A DNA stretch of 32,024 nucleotides from Prevotella sp. MGM2 (GTDB taxonomy: Bacteria > Bacteroidota > Bacteroidia > Bacteroidales > Bacteroidaceae): assembly GCF_002933955.1 (NCBI RefSeq), contig NZ_BEWW01000285.1:1-32024 (forward strand), read 5' to 3'. Below are positions 1 to 7,786 of this stretch, one piece after another. The notes below the pieces were generated by a model, which was not told the DNA's origin, ran no database searches, and was given only the letters and a program-made list of their open reading frames with translations. A program made the translations under genes and the position numbers. Positions within the stretch are counted from its first letter, which is position 1. Every line of letters starts with the position of its first letter.

Positions 1-347
1 GGAGTGTACGGCCTTATGACCGGTACGACATTTCCCAATTTGCGTTTTTCTCTCTGTCTGTTTCTTAAAGTAAGCGTTTTAAAGGGTGGAACAATGTTAG
101 CTGCGGAGACTGGGCCGGCGGAACAACAGTTCACACCGAAAGCCGCGACATCCGCCTGCAAATATACGGATTTTATCGGAAACGGGGCGCATAACTCCCT
201 GTTTTTATGCAGCAACAAGGGTTTGAACGCCATGAGACGGAAAGACTCCGACAACAGCGCCGCCCCACCCTCACCCGAAGAGGCAGACCCGACAGCCGGA
301 CAGAGTTAGCGGCATGCCCTCACAACCCGGTTTCAACGCCATTTCCC
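1..347. other. Intergenic stretch without a convincing gene
   Basis: No reading frame here looks like a protein. The longest open frames (about 100 codons on plus) begin with a rare start codon, have low-complexity Ser/Ala/Pro-rich translations and no recognisable domain. The region is more GC-rich than the AT-rich repeat that follows. It may hold the end or leader of a gene lying left of the window. The only signal I can point to is a possible leftward -7 box at 159-166. Confidence 0.5.
159..166 (-). promoter_or_regulatory. Possible leftward -7 box TATATTTG
   Basis: On the minus strand this reads TATATTTG, matching the Bacteroidota -7 consensus TAnnTTTG. No clear TTTG-like -33 element lies upstream at the usual distance, and the frame opening just downstream closes after six codons. 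It could drive a leader or RNA extending out of the window, or be a chance match. Confidence 0.25.
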
Positions 348-608
348 ATTTTAACATTTCTTGCTTTCCGGCAAAAAATGTTGTATATTTGCAACAGCGA
401 AGAGGGCTGTCCGCCGGGATGGCCCTCTTTTCCTTTTTAAATCAAGGTGAAAACCAACATCAGAAACCGGTATCGGGCCGAAAAAAGTCCGTATTGCCGT
501 AAAAATTACAAGTATTGCTTTTCATATTTCACCTATTGCTTTTTCCAAAACTTCTTACCGACCGGCATAAATCGCCTCTTGAAATGTAACGGAAAGTTAA
601 ATATGTTA
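348..608 (+). mobile_element. MITE-like dispersed repeat, copy A
   Basis: First of four related intergenic elements. It opens with ATTTTAACA and closes with ATATGTTA, imperfect terminal inverted repeats; inside A both arms extend to CTTTCCG (left 361-369 area, right reverse complement of 589-597 area). Left part: -33-like TTGC at 361-364 and -7 box TATATTTG at 384-391, then a 13-bp hairpin at 400-429 and a T-rich run. Right part: a CCGTATT/AAGTATT segment (489-517) and the tail AAATGTAACGGAAAGTTAAA from 582. The 7-bp direct repeat ATTTCCC flanks it at 341-347 and 609-615, like a target-site duplication. It encodes no protein. It lies about 260 bp upstream of the scaffold-protein gene. Confidence 0.75.
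400..429 (+). terminator. 13-bp hairpin of repeat copy A with T-rich 3' run
   Basis: The stem pairs AAGAGGGCTGTCC (400-412) with GGATGGCCCTCTT (417-429) around loop GCCG, with two G-U wobbles, followed by TTTCCTTTTT. It begins only about nine bases after the -7 box at 384-391, so the promoter and the hairpin form one unit that would yield a very short RNA or terminate at once. Confidence 0.7.
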
Positions 609-709
609 ATTTCCCGAATGCCTTCCGTGCCCTGAAACGGCCTCTCCCATACCTGCCGATTCTCCCAGTTTAGTCATGACCTCCCACACAGACCGCATTC
701 TTGTACAAG

Positions 710-734
710 CAGACATCAGAAGGTGGCATGTCTG
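710..734. promoter_or_regulatory. Small inverted repeat upstream of the scaffold-protein promoter
   Basis: CAGACAT (710-716) is the exact reverse complement of ATGTCTG (728-734), with 11 bases between. There is no T run after it, so it does not look like a terminator. It sits about 80 bases upstream of the -7 box at 813-820. An operator is possible but unproven; seven-base inverted repeats also occur by chance. Confidence 0.25.
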
Positions 735-789
735 AATATCAAAATTACCTCATCCGTATTATCAACCTTTCAAAAAAACTTGTTTTTGT

Positions 790-820
790 TTTGCATTTTT
801 AGCGGTTTCCCTTAACTTTG
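790..820 (+). promoter_or_regulatory. Promoter for the scaffold/GGGtGRT pair
   Basis: TTTGC-like -33 element at about 790-794 and -7 box TAACTTTG at 813-820, with 18 bases between, fit the Bacteroidota sigma factor consensus well. Transcription would begin about 825, giving a 5' leader of roughly 45 bases before the start codon at 871. Confidence 0.75.
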
Positions 821-870
821 CAGTAAAATGTTGAAGTAACGTATATTACTCACTATATTTATTAATCGAC

Positions 871-1572
871 ATGGAATATTCACACGAAGTTCAAAACATG
901 TGTTGCGTGGCTAAAGGTCCCAACCATGGTCCCGCTCCCATACCCGAAGAGGGCAAGTGGGTGCAAGCAAAGGAAATCAAGGACATTTCGGGCCTGACCC
1001 ACGGTGTGGGCTGGTGTGCCCCTCAGCAGGGAGCCTGCAAACTGACGCTCAACGTTAAGGAAGGTGTCATCGAAGAATGTCTGGTAGAGACCATCGGTTG
1101 CTCCGGTATGACGCACTCTGCCGCCATGGCCAGCGAAATCCTTCCGGGCAAGACGATTCTTGAGGCTCTTAATACCGACCTCGTTTGCGATGCTATCAAC
1201 ACAGCAATGCGCGAACTTTTCCTTCAGATTGTTTACGGCCGCACACAGAGCGCTTTCTCTGAAGGTGGCCTTGTGGTTGGCGCCGGCCTTGAAGACCTCG
1301 GCAAAGGCCTCATCAGCCAGATGGGTACCCTCTACGGCACCAAGCTCAAAGGTACCCGCTATCTTCAGCTCACGGAAGGTTACATCACAAAGATGTTCCT
1401 CGACAAAGACGACCAGGTGTGTGGCTACGAATTTGTTCACATGGGCAAATTCATGGATGCCATCAAGAAGGGAGTTCCTGCCGATGAAGCCCTCAAGAGC
1501 GTAACCGGTACTTACGGCCGCACCAAGGAAGAGGACGGAGCAGTTAAATCAATTGACCCACGTAAAGACTAA
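871..1572 (+). CDS. IscU/NifU-like iron-sulfur cluster assembly scaffold protein
   Basis: 233 residues. The central part resembles the IscU/NifU N-terminal scaffold fold, on which Fe-S clusters are built. By my own alignment, GACKLTLNVKEGVIEE (about 54-69) followed by VETIGCSGM (72-80) parallels the IscU segment that carries two cluster-ligand cysteines; candidate ligands are Cys56, Cys77 and Cys106, with further Cys at 11, 12, 49 and 70. The Asp that follows the first ligand in IscU is not obvious here. The N-terminal 30 residues and the C-terminal 90 residues lie outside the classic domain. It is the first gene of a two-gene unit; 17 bases separate it from the GGGtGRT gene. Cytoplasmic. The family link is fairly secure; the actual client and pathway are unknown. 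Confidence 0.8.
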   Translation: MEYSHEVQNMCCVAKGPNHGPAPIPEEGKWVQAKEIKDISGLTHGVGWCAPQQGACKLTLNVKEGVIEECLVETIGCSGMTHSAAMASEILPGKTILEALNTDLVCDAINTAMRELFLQIVYGRTQSAFSEGGLVVGAGLEDLGKGLISQMGTLYGTKLKGTRYLQLTEGYITKMFLDKDDQVCGYEFVHMGKFMDAIKKGVPADEALKSVTGTYGRTKEEDGAVKSIDPRKD

Positions 1573-1573
1573 T

Positions 1574-1580
1574 AAGGAGG
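1574..1580 (+). promoter_or_regulatory. Strong Shine-Dalgarno AAGGAGG before the GGGtGRT gene
   Basis: AAGGAGG ends nine bases before the ATG at 1590 and is complementary to the 3' end of 16S rRNA. Bacteroidota ribosomes usually mask their anti-Shine-Dalgarno, and no other gene in this window has such a site, so this one stands out. It supports the start at 1590. Confidence 0.7.
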
Positions 1581-1589
1581 ACTGCAATT

Positions 1590-2609
1590 ATGATTAGAGA
1601 AGTAAAATTTGAGTCACAAGACCGTCGTATCAAGCAGATTCTCGCTTGTCTTAACGCACACGGCATTTCGTCAATCGAAGAAGCTAACCAAATTTGCGAA
1701 GCTGCCGGCATCGATCCTTATCAGACCTGCGAGGAAACGCAGATGATCTGCTTCGAAAACGCCAAGTGGGCCTACGTTGTAGGTACCGCCATCGCCCTGA
1801 AAGAAAAAGCCAAGGACGCCGTTGCCGCTGCCGAATACATCGGCGAAGGCCTTCAGGCTTTCTGCATCCCCGGCTCCGTTGCCGATGACCGCAAGGTGGG
1901 TATCGGCCACGGCAAACTGGCCGCACGCCTCCTCTCTCCTGAAACCAAGTGCTTTGCCTTCCTGGCCGGACATGAGAGTTTCGCCGCCGCCGAAGGTGCT
2001 ATCAAGATCGCACAAATGGCCAACAAGTCAAGACCTGCAGACAAACCCCTGCGCTGTATCCTCAACGGTCTGGGCAAAGACGCTGCCATGATCATCAGCC
2101 GCATCAACGGTTTCACTTATGTGCAGACTAAATTCGACTACTTCACCGGTGAGCTCAAGGTTGTAAAGGAAATTCCTTACAGCAACGGTCCCCGTGCCGC
2201 CGTAAACTGCTACGGTGCCGATGACGTGCGCGAAGGTGTTGCCATCATGTGGAAAGAAGACGTGGATGTATCCATCACGGGTAACTCTACCAACCCCACC
2301 CGCTTCCAGCATCCCGTTGCCGGCACTTACAAGAAAGAGCGTATCCTTGCCGGCCGCGAATACTTCAGCGTAGCTTCCGGTGGCGGTACGGGCCGCACAC
2401 TCCATCCCGACAACATGGCCGCCGGTCCCGCCTCCTACGGTATGACCGACACCATGGGCCGCATGCACAGCGATGCCCAGTTTGCCGGTTCATCTTCTGT
2501 ACCTGCTCACGTGGAAATGATGGGCTTCCTCGGTATCGGCAACAACCCGATGGTAGGTTGCTCAGTGGCCTGTGCTGTAAATGTTGACTTAGCTTTGAAC
2601 AAGAAGTAA
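1590..2609 (+). CDS. GGGtGRT family protein
   Basis: 339 residues, carrying the family's namesake motif GGGTGRT at 264-270 within SVASGGGTGRTLHPDNMAAG. The family is conserved in anaerobes such as Bacteroidales and Clostridia, and its biochemical role is, as far as I know, not established. The sequence is soluble, without signal peptide or membrane segment. It has many cysteines (for example 20, 36, 47, 54, 92, 121, 156, 207). Its regular partnership with the upstream IscU/NifU-like protein suggests a role with Fe-S clusters or a redox cofactor; this is inference. Codon choice is strongly biased (frequent GCC, GGT, AAG, CTC, ATC), unlike most neighbours, suggesting high expression. The unit ends at the terminator at 2637-2670. 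Confidence 0.88.
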   Translation: MIREVKFESQDRRIKQILACLNAHGISSIEEANQICEAAGIDPYQTCEETQMICFENAKWAYVVGTAIALKEKAKDAVAAAEYIGEGLQAFCIPGSVADDRKVGIGHGKLAARLLSPETKCFAFLAGHESFAAAEGAIKIAQMANKSRPADKPLRCILNGLGKDAAMIISRINGFTYVQTKFDYFTGELKVVKEIPYSNGPRAAVNCYGADDVREGVAIMWKEDVDVSITGNSTNPTRFQHPVAGTYKKERILAGREYFSVASGGGTGRTLHPDNMAAGPASYGMTDTMGRMHSDAQFAGSSSVPAHVEMMGFLGIGNNPMVGCSVACAVNVDLALNKK

Positions 2610-2636
2610 GCAACCTGACTACTTAATTATAAAAAC

Positions 2637-2670
2637 CTCCTGTGATTTTTCTGAGTCACAGGAGATTTTT
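2637..2670 (+). terminator. Rho-independent terminator after the GGGtGRT gene
   Basis: CTCCTGTGA (2637-2645) pairs with TCACAGGAG (2656-2664) around a ten-base loop and is followed by ATTTTTATAT. It lies 28 bases after the stop codon and closes the two-gene unit. Confidence 0.85.
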
Positions 2671-2848
2671 ATATACTTTCTGTCTTCCAAAACAAGTAAA
2701 ATCATATTTTTTCAACAGAAAGAAAATCCAATGTGCTGTGAATATCATGTATCTATCTATTATTCAAGTTTTGCACACTACCGAGGACTATCCTGTCGGA
2801 TTTTTGTTTAAAAAGCTCTAAACACATTTTATTCCGCTCCATACTTCC

Positions 2849-3838
2849 ATGAGAATCAGACAAATCACAGGAAACAAGAAAAAATATCTGCCACTCCTTC
2901 TCATTGGCGATGAACAGGAAAGCATGATAGACCGCTATCTGAACTGTGGCGACATGTTCGGTATGTTCAATGGAGAAGAAATCATAGCCGAAATCGTCAT
3001 AACCAACGAAGGCGGCGGAACATACGAGATCAAAAACATAGCTGTGGCCTCCGGCTATCGAAAAAAAGGCTACGCACGCCGTATGGTAAATTTCACAGAA
3101 CAATTTTACACCCCTTATCTCTTTCGTCTGAAAGCCGGTACTGCTGAAACCGTTGAAATGGACACCTTTTACCGCCATCTAGGTTTTGAGGCAAAAGGCC
3201 GTATCGAAAATTTCTTTACTGATAACTATGACCATCCTATCATAGAGTGTGGCATTTATCTGAAAGACATGATTTATTATGAAAAAGACTTTCCTCACCA
3301 CATCAACTACTCCCAACATCTCTCCAGACGTCTGCACAGCCATGACATCATCGGGCTTTATCATCTGGCTCTCAACGATGTGAAACTACATCATCTGCTT
3401 TTTCAACTCATCGGCAATGAAAACAAACGCGCGGCTACAAATGCGGCCTGGGTGTTTTCCCGACTTAGTGAAAAAGTTCAGGATATCTTCACCGGACAAC
3501 AGCGGCAACAGTTACAGAACATTGCCGCTGAAACTAAAAACGATACATTGTGCCGCCTGCTGTTGACAATCATCCTGAATGTCAGCAAATCTTCAAGAAA
3601 CACTTTATCAGACGGACTTTTTCTTGAGTTTTGCCTGCACAACATCTCAAATTCCCAACGACCATCGGGAATACGGGTATTATGTCTCAAACTGGCGTAT
3701 GAAATAAGTCGTAATTATACTGAAATACAGGAGGAACTCCAACAAACTATCGCCCTGATTGAATCAGGGCCACTTTCCCCGTCACTCACATCCGCCTGCA
3801 CAAATATTCTCAAAGCCATGCAGAAAAACAAGACATAA
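2849..3838 (+). CDS. GNAT acetyltransferase fused to a helical C-terminal domain
   Basis: 329 residues in two parts. Residues 1-145 form a GNAT N-acetyltransferase: the acetyl-CoA pyrophosphate loop is ASGYRKKGYARRMV (about 67-80) and FYRHLGF (107-113) is the usual C-terminal GNAT motif. Residues 150-329 are predicted to be mostly alpha-helical, with short helices separated by turns, reminiscent of HEAT/Armadillo-like scaffolds; I recognise no named family there. Acceptor substrate unknown. No signal peptide. It faces the second GNAT gene tail to tail (27 bases apart) and seems to be its own transcription unit, with no clear promoter box. The start at 2849 precedes the first GNAT strand directly. 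Function of the C-terminal half is unknown; it may select a protein substrate. Confidence 0.8.
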   Translation: MRIRQITGNKKKYLPLLLIGDEQESMIDRYLNCGDMFGMFNGEEIIAEIVITNEGGGTYEIKNIAVASGYRKKGYARRMVNFTEQFYTPYLFRLKAGTAETVEMDTFYRHLGFEAKGRIENFFTDNYDHPIIECGIYLKDMIYYEKDFPHHINYSQHLSRRLHSHDIIGLYHLALNDVKLHHLLFQLIGNENKRAATNAAWVFSRLSEKVQDIFTGQQRQQLQNIAAETKNDTLCRLLLTIILNVSKSSRNTLSDGLFLEFCLHNISNSQRPSGIRVLCLKLAYEISRNYTEIQEELQQTIALIESGPLSPSLTSACTNILKAMQKNKT

Positions 3839-3865
3839 ATGGATATCTGACCTTGTCATGTAAAT

Positions 3866-4363
3866 CTAAGGCATCTCCTGCAACAATAATTCATAGTCTA
3901 CGACATCAAGCCAAAGCCCTAACTTAAAACCTACTTTTCTAAAATGAGACACTTGCCGGAACCCTAGCCGTTCATGTAACCGGACACTGGCCTCATTACC
4001 TCCCGTTATACAGGCTACCAAAGCTACATATCCCAGCGCACGGCAATCGTCTATGACACGTTGCATCAACATTCGCCCAACACCTTTCCCTTTACAATCC
4101 GCAGCCACATACACAGTAGTTTCCAACGTTTTAGCGTAAGCCGCCCTTTCTTTCCAAGGGTGGGCATAACAATAACCTATTATTTTACCGTCCTCCTCAC
4201 AAACCCAATAGGGACAATGTGTTGCAATATCTGCAATGCGACAACGCATATCCTCATCTGTCAGTTCCTCTATTTCAAAAGAGGCTGTACTCTCTTTCAC
4301 ATACACATTATAAATATCGGCTATTTCACCAGCATCGGCTTCCGACACCCGTCTTATTATCAT
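3866..4363 (-). CDS. GNAT N-acetyltransferase, phosphinothricin acetyltransferase-like
   Basis: 165 residues, a single GNAT domain. The acetyl-CoA loop is KGKGVGRML (91-99), preceded by strand ETTVYV, and the C-terminal motif RLHERLGFRQVSHFRKVGFK (128-147) with LGLWLDVVDYEL after it is typical of the Pat/MnaT (COG1247) group, which acetylates small amino compounds such as methionine sulfone-type or phosphinothricin-like substrates. The native substrate here cannot be told. It is divergent from hpt, with its own -7 box at 4389-4396. Cytoplasmic, monocistronic. Confidence 0.88.
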   Translation of the reverse strand: MIIRRVSEADAGEIADIYNVYVKESTASFEIEELTDEDMRCRIADIATHCPYWVCEEDGKIIGYCYAHPWKERAAYAKTLETTVYVAADCKGKGVGRMLMQRVIDDCRALGYVALVACITGGNEASVRLHERLGFRQVSHFRKVGFKLGLWLDVVDYELLLQEMP

Positions 4364-4388
4364 AATCAGTTCATTTTTATTTCGGGGA

Positions 4389-4396
4389 CAAAAATA
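4389..4396 (-). promoter_or_regulatory. -7 box TATTTTTG for the minus-strand GNAT gene
   Basis: The minus strand reads TATTTTTG, with a TTGT-containing -33 region upstream (around 4406-4412), 26 bases before the start codon at 4363. It forms a divergent pair with the hpt promoter at 4471-4478. Confidence 0.6.
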
Positions 4397-4442
4397 CGAA
4401 AAAGAACAAGAAGCTGCATACAGAAGTGCAAAAACAAAAAGG

Positions 4443-4478
4443 TTTGCTTTTACGCTTCATTGATTTGCACTATCTTTG
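4443..4478 (+). promoter_or_regulatory. Promoter for hpt-adk-obgE-pgeF
   Basis: TTTGC at 4443-4447 (-33) and TATCTTTG at 4471-4478 (-7). The spacing of about 23 is on the long side. Transcription would start about 4483, only some 16 bases before the hpt start codon at 4499. Confidence 0.65.
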
Positions 4479-4498
4479 CAGAAATTTTTTTAACAACC

Positions 4499-5035
4499 AT
4501 GAAAAAGGTAGTAGTTAAGGACAAAACATTTAAAGTTTGTATTTCTCAAGAAAAGATCAGAGAAAGAGTGAAAGCCATCGCGGCCGACATCTCCTGTGAC
4601 ATGGCTGGCAAAAAGCCGCTTTTGATAGCCGTGCTAAACGGCTCATTTGTTTTTGCAGCAGACCTGATGAGAGAACTTGATTTTCCCTGTGAAATTTCCT
4701 TTGTCCGCCTGTCATCTTATGCAGGAACAGCATCCACCGGGAAGGTGAGAGAGCTTATCGGTCTGAGCGAAAGCATTGAAGGGCGCTCCGTTATTGTTGT
4801 GGAAGACATCATAGACTCCGGCTTGACGATGCAGGAAATGCTTACCATGCTTGCAGAAAAGAAACCTGCAGATGTACGTATAGCTTCATTATTGGTCAAA
4901 CCCGACAATCTGAAAGTAAACTTGGACATCCGCTACCGCTGTTTCGACATACCTAATGATTTCATAGTAGGCTATGGACTAGACTATGACGGAGAAGGCC
5001 GTAATCTACCTGACATTTATGTAGTAGAAGAATAA
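4499..5035 (+). CDS. hpt: Hypoxanthine phosphoribosyltransferase
   Basis: 178 residues, the usual length for bacterial Hpt. It salvages hypoxanthine (and guanine) with PRPP to make IMP/GMP. The PRPP-binding motif VVEDIIDSGLT spans 100-110, the flexible-loop region SSYAG is at 72-76, and the purine-contact region with Lys156-like KPDNLKVN and FIVGYGLDYDGEGRNLP near the C terminus fits the family. The frame stays open far upstream (to 4061) but that part overlaps the minus-strand GNAT gene and lies upstream of the -7 box at 4471-4478, so ATG at 4499 is taken as the start. First gene of a run with adk (64 bases downstream), obgE and pgeF. Cytoplasmic. Confidence 0.93.
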   Translation: MKKVVVKDKTFKVCISQEKIRERVKAIAADISCDMAGKKPLLIAVLNGSFVFAADLMRELDFPCEISFVRLSSYAGTASTGKVRELIGLSESIEGRSVIVVEDIIDSGLTMQEMLTMLAEKKPADVRIASLLVKPDNLKVNLDIRYRCFDIPNDFIVGYGLDYDGEGRNLPDIYVVEE

Positions 5036-5099
5036 ACTCTTACCAACTGTTTTCCAGAAAAGATAGAATAAAACCATTTTACCATAAAACAAACAATCA

Positions 5100-5669
5100 A
5101 TGAAGAATATTGTCATTTTTGGTGCCCCCGGCTCAGGGAAAGGCACTCAAAGCGATTTGCTCGTACAGAAGTATGGTTTCAAACATATCTCGACAGGTGA
5201 TGTACTACGCGCTGAAATCAAGAACAATACAGAACTTGGCCAAACGGCCAAATCATACATAGACAACGGCCAACTCATTCCCGATTCTCTGATGATTGAT
5301 ATTCTGGCCAGTGTTTATGATAGCCTCTGTCCTTGTGAAGGGGTTATCTTTGACGGTTTTCCGCGCACCATCCCCCAGGCTGAAGCCCTAAAAGACATGC
5401 TAGCCAAACGAGGCACGGAAGTGGCAGGCATGCTCGAACTTGACGTCCCTGAAGAAATGCTGATGGAACGTCTTATAAACCGAGGCAAAACGTCAGGACG
5501 TGCCGATGATAATGCTGAAACGATAAAAAAACGCCTTGATGTTTATTCCGCCCAAACCTCCCCTCTTATCGAATGGTATGAAAAAGAGGGCAAACGTCAC
5601 GCAGTAAAAGGTTACGGAGCACTGGAAGAAATCAATGCTGCTCTCTGCGCTGTCATCGACAATTTATAA
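5100..5669 (+). CDS. adk: Adenylate kinase
   Basis: 189 residues. Catalyses AMP + ATP = 2 ADP. The P-loop GAPGSGKG is at 8-15, the AMP-binding segment HISTGDVLR follows at about 29-37, and FDGFPRTIPQ (about 84-93) is the signature of the family. The LID is the short kind (RGKTSGRADDNAETIKKRL) without zinc-binding cysteines. The Arg residues that hold the phosphates are present. It follows hpt by 64 bases and precedes obgE by 116 bases, where a long inverted repeat lies. Cytoplasmic. Confidence 0.95.
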   Translation: MKNIVIFGAPGSGKGTQSDLLVQKYGFKHISTGDVLRAEIKNNTELGQTAKSYIDNGQLIPDSLMIDILASVYDSLCPCEGVIFDGFPRTIPQAEALKDMLAKRGTEVAGMLELDVPEEMLMERLINRGKTSGRADDNAETIKKRLDVYSAQTSPLIEWYEKEGKRHAVKGYGALEEINAALCAVIDNL

Positions 5670-5686
5670 TCAACAGGAAATTCATA

Positions 5687-5742
5687 AAGAGTTTAAGGGA
5701 ATTATTCCGATGTCTGTGACAAAGGAAATGCCTTTAACTCTT
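5687..5742 (+). promoter_or_regulatory. Long inverted repeat between adk and obgE
   Basis: AAGAGTTTAAGG (5687-5698) pairs with CCTTTAACTCTT (5731-5742) with one mismatch, enclosing 32 bases. GGAATTATTCC just inside (5698-5708) is itself self-complementary. No T run follows, so it is unlikely to be a simple terminator; an RNA processing or stability element, or an attenuator, is possible. Confidence 0.4.
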
Positions 5743-5785
5743 AACATCATTATGTCCCTATCATTCCACGAAACCTAATTTTATC

Positions 5786-6952
5786 ATGGCCGAAAGCAAT
5801 TTTGTCGACTACGTAAAAATATATTGCCGCTCAGGAAAAGGCGGTCGCGGCTCTATGCATCTGCACCGTGCCAAATATCAACCTAACGGCGGTCCGGACG
5901 GTGGCGATGGCGGACGAGGTGGCCACATTTATCTGCGTGGCAGCCATAACTATTGGACTTTGCTCCACCTACGTTATGAACGTCACGTCTTTGCCGGACA
6001 TGGCGGCAACGGCTCCAAAAGTCTCTCACATGGTAAGGACGGCGAAGACCGCTACATTGATGTTCCTCTTGGCACAGTGGCCTACGATGCCGACACCGGC
6101 AAATATCTTTGCGATGTAACCGAAGACGGACAACTTGTAATGCTACTCAAAGGTGGACGAGGCGGCCTCGGCAACTGGCAGTTCCGAACAGCCACCAACC
6201 AAACACCGCGGTATGCACAACCAGGCGAACCGATGCAGGAAATGATGGTTATTCTAGAGCTAAAACTTCTGGCCGATGTAGGACTTGTCGGATTCCCCAA
6301 TGCTGGAAAATCCACTTTGCTTTCAGCCCTGTCATCTGCCCGTCCAAAGATTGCAAACTATCCATTCACTACCCTAGAACCGTCACTCGGAATCGTACCC
6401 TATCGGGAAGGCCGTTCATTCGTAATGGCAGATATTCCAGGCATCATCGAAGGAGCAAGCGAAGGGAAAGGACTTGGACTGCGTTTTCTGCGACACATTG
6501 AGCGCAATTCCCTATTGCTGTTCATGGTGCCGGGAGACACACAGCACATTGGCCGAGAATACGAAATTCTTCTCGAAGAGCTCAAGAAGTTCAATCCTCA
6601 GATGCTTGACAAGCACCGTATACTTGCCATCACCAAAAGCGACTTGCTAGACGAAGAACTTATCGGCATGCTACGTGAGGAACTGCCACAGGACTTGCCG
6701 GTAGTATTTATTTCGGCTGTCACGGGAAAAGGTGTTGACAATCTGAAAGATCTGTTGTGGGAAGAACTCAACAGCGAAAGCAACAAGCTACAAGCTATCA
6801 GCGAAGGTGGTACCATCATTCACCGCAATCGCGACACTAATCTTCTGGCAAATGACTTCGCTGACTGGCAGGACGAAGAGCTGGAAAAATATTCAGACGG
6901 TGAAGAAGATGATTGGGATGACTATGACATAGAATTCCTCGACAACGAATAA
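5786..6952 (+). CDS. obgE: Obg family GTPase involved in 50S ribosome assembly
   Basis: 388 residues. N-terminal Obg domain (about 2-160) is rich in glycine runs such as [12 protein letters not shown] and GGRGGLGN. The GTPase domain has G1 GFPNAGKST (169-177), G2 Thr in PFTTLEP, G3 DIPG (216-219) and G4 TKSD (283-286), with G5 SAVTG at 310-314. ObgE acts late in large-subunit assembly and in stringent-response control. The C terminus (about 350-388) is short and strongly acidic ([16 protein letters not shown]), as in many Bacteroidota members. One oddity: the segment after G3 runs [10 protein letters not shown] where many Obg proteins have a VD(A/V)S; the meaning is unclear. pgeF follows after 19 bases. 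Confidence 0.95.
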   Translation: MAESNFVDYVKIYCRSGKGGRGSMHLHRAKYQPNGGPDGGDGGRGGHIYLRGSHNYWTLLHLRYERHVFAGHGGNGSKSLSHGKDGEDRYIDVPLGTVAYDADTGKYLCDVTEDGQLVMLLKGGRGGLGNWQFRTATNQTPRYAQPGEPMQEMMVILELKLLADVGLVGFPNAGKSTLLSALSSARPKIANYPFTTLEPSLGIVPYREGRSFVMADIPGIIEGASEGKGLGLRFLRHIERNSLLLFMVPGDTQHIGREYEILLEELKKFNPQMLDKHRILAITKSDLLDEELIGMLREELPQDLPVVFISAVTGKGVDNLKDLLWEELNSESNKLQAISEGGTIIHRNRDTNLLANDFADWQDEELEKYSDGEEDDWDDYDIEFLDNE

Positions 6953-6971
6953 CGAAGTCCTTCAACACGAC

Positions 6972-7772
6972 ATGAACTGTAAAGAAACACTCTTAGAATA
7001 TGCCCTGGGCAAAAAGCTCAGGGCTTTCAGTACTACCCGCTTAGGGGGCACAGGAACCAATCAATACGCCACGTTCAACATCACCCCTTACTGTGGCGAT
7101 GACGCTGCAAATGTATTGGCAAATCAAACAGATTTATGCCATGAACTGGGAATAGACGAAAAACACCTTATACTTCCCCATCAGACCCACGGCACACGTA
7201 CCCTCCAAATTCACGAAAAATTCTTTCATGAAAATGACGATGAACGCACAAACGCTCTTGAAGGAATTGACGCACTTATAACCGATATTCCAGGCGTATG
7301 TATCGGCATCTCCACGGCAGATTGTGTGCCCATCCTTCTTTATGATGAAGAAAATCATGCCATCGCAGCTATCCATGCCGGATGGCGTGGTACAGCAGGC
7401 CATATTTCGACAAAAACAATTACTGCTATGAACCGTGCTTTCGGTACACATCCGGAAAGACTGCGTGCAGTCATCGGCCCTTCCATTTCAGAAGCAGCTT
7501 TTGAAGTGGGCGACGAAGTATATGACGCCTTTGTTGCGGCCAATTTCCCCATGTCGACCATTGCCCATCGCTGTCCTTGTAACAATGGAGGAAGCAAATG
7601 GCATATTGACCTATGGGCCGCCAACGTCCTCTCGCTTGAACAGAGTGGTGTAAAACTTGAGCATATCCATGTGTCTGGCATCTGCACCTATACTCACCAT
7701 GACACTTTCTTTTCTGCTCGCCGGCTCGGAGTCGATTCCGGTCGCATTTACTCTGGCATCATGTTAAAATAA
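6972..7772 (+). CDS. pgeF: Peptidoglycan editing factor / YfiH-type multicopper-like oxidoreductase domain protein
   Basis: 266 residues. The family (YfiH, Cu-oxidase_4, also called polyphenol oxidase) binds a metal through His, Cys and His. Here those are His73 in HQTHGTR, Cys118 in STADCVPILL and His135 in AIHAGWRGTAG. The C-terminal signature HHDTFFSARR is intact. In E. coli the homologue removes misincorporated L-serine-type errors from peptidoglycan precursors; laccase activity and purine-nucleoside phosphorylase activity have also been reported for the family, so the exact reaction here is open. Last gene of the hpt run, and the hairpin of repeat copy B, 65 bases downstream, could end the transcript. 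Confidence 0.9.
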   Translation: MNCKETLLEYALGKKLRAFSTTRLGGTGTNQYATFNITPYCGDDAANVLANQTDLCHELGIDEKHLILPHQTHGTRTLQIHEKFFHENDDERTNALEGIDALITDIPGVCIGISTADCVPILLYDEENHAIAAIHAGWRGTAGHISTKTITAMNRAFGTHPERLRAVIGPSISEAAFEVGDEVYDAFVAANFPMSTIAHRCPCNNGGSKWHIDLWAANVLSLEQSGVKLEHIHVSGICTYTHHDTFFSARRLGVDSGRIYSGIMLK

Positions 7773-7786
7773 AACACCCAATCTCA

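Noticed and set aside
4-309. Possible 101-residue protein at the left edge
   Set aside because: Rare start codon, low-complexity composition and no conserved motif; a possible leftward promoter also runs against it.
880-1440. 186-codon minus frame inside the scaffold gene
   Set aside because: Complementary to a strongly codon-biased gene, which produces long spurious antisense frames; no homology recognised.
2028-2468. 146-codon minus frame inside the GGGtGRT gene
   Set aside because: Same cause as above; no domain or start signals.
4061-4498. Long in-frame N-terminal extension of hpt
   Set aside because: It overlaps the minus-strand GNAT gene, lies upstream of the -7 box at 4471-4478, and its translation has no family resemblance; Hpt normally starts as at 4499.
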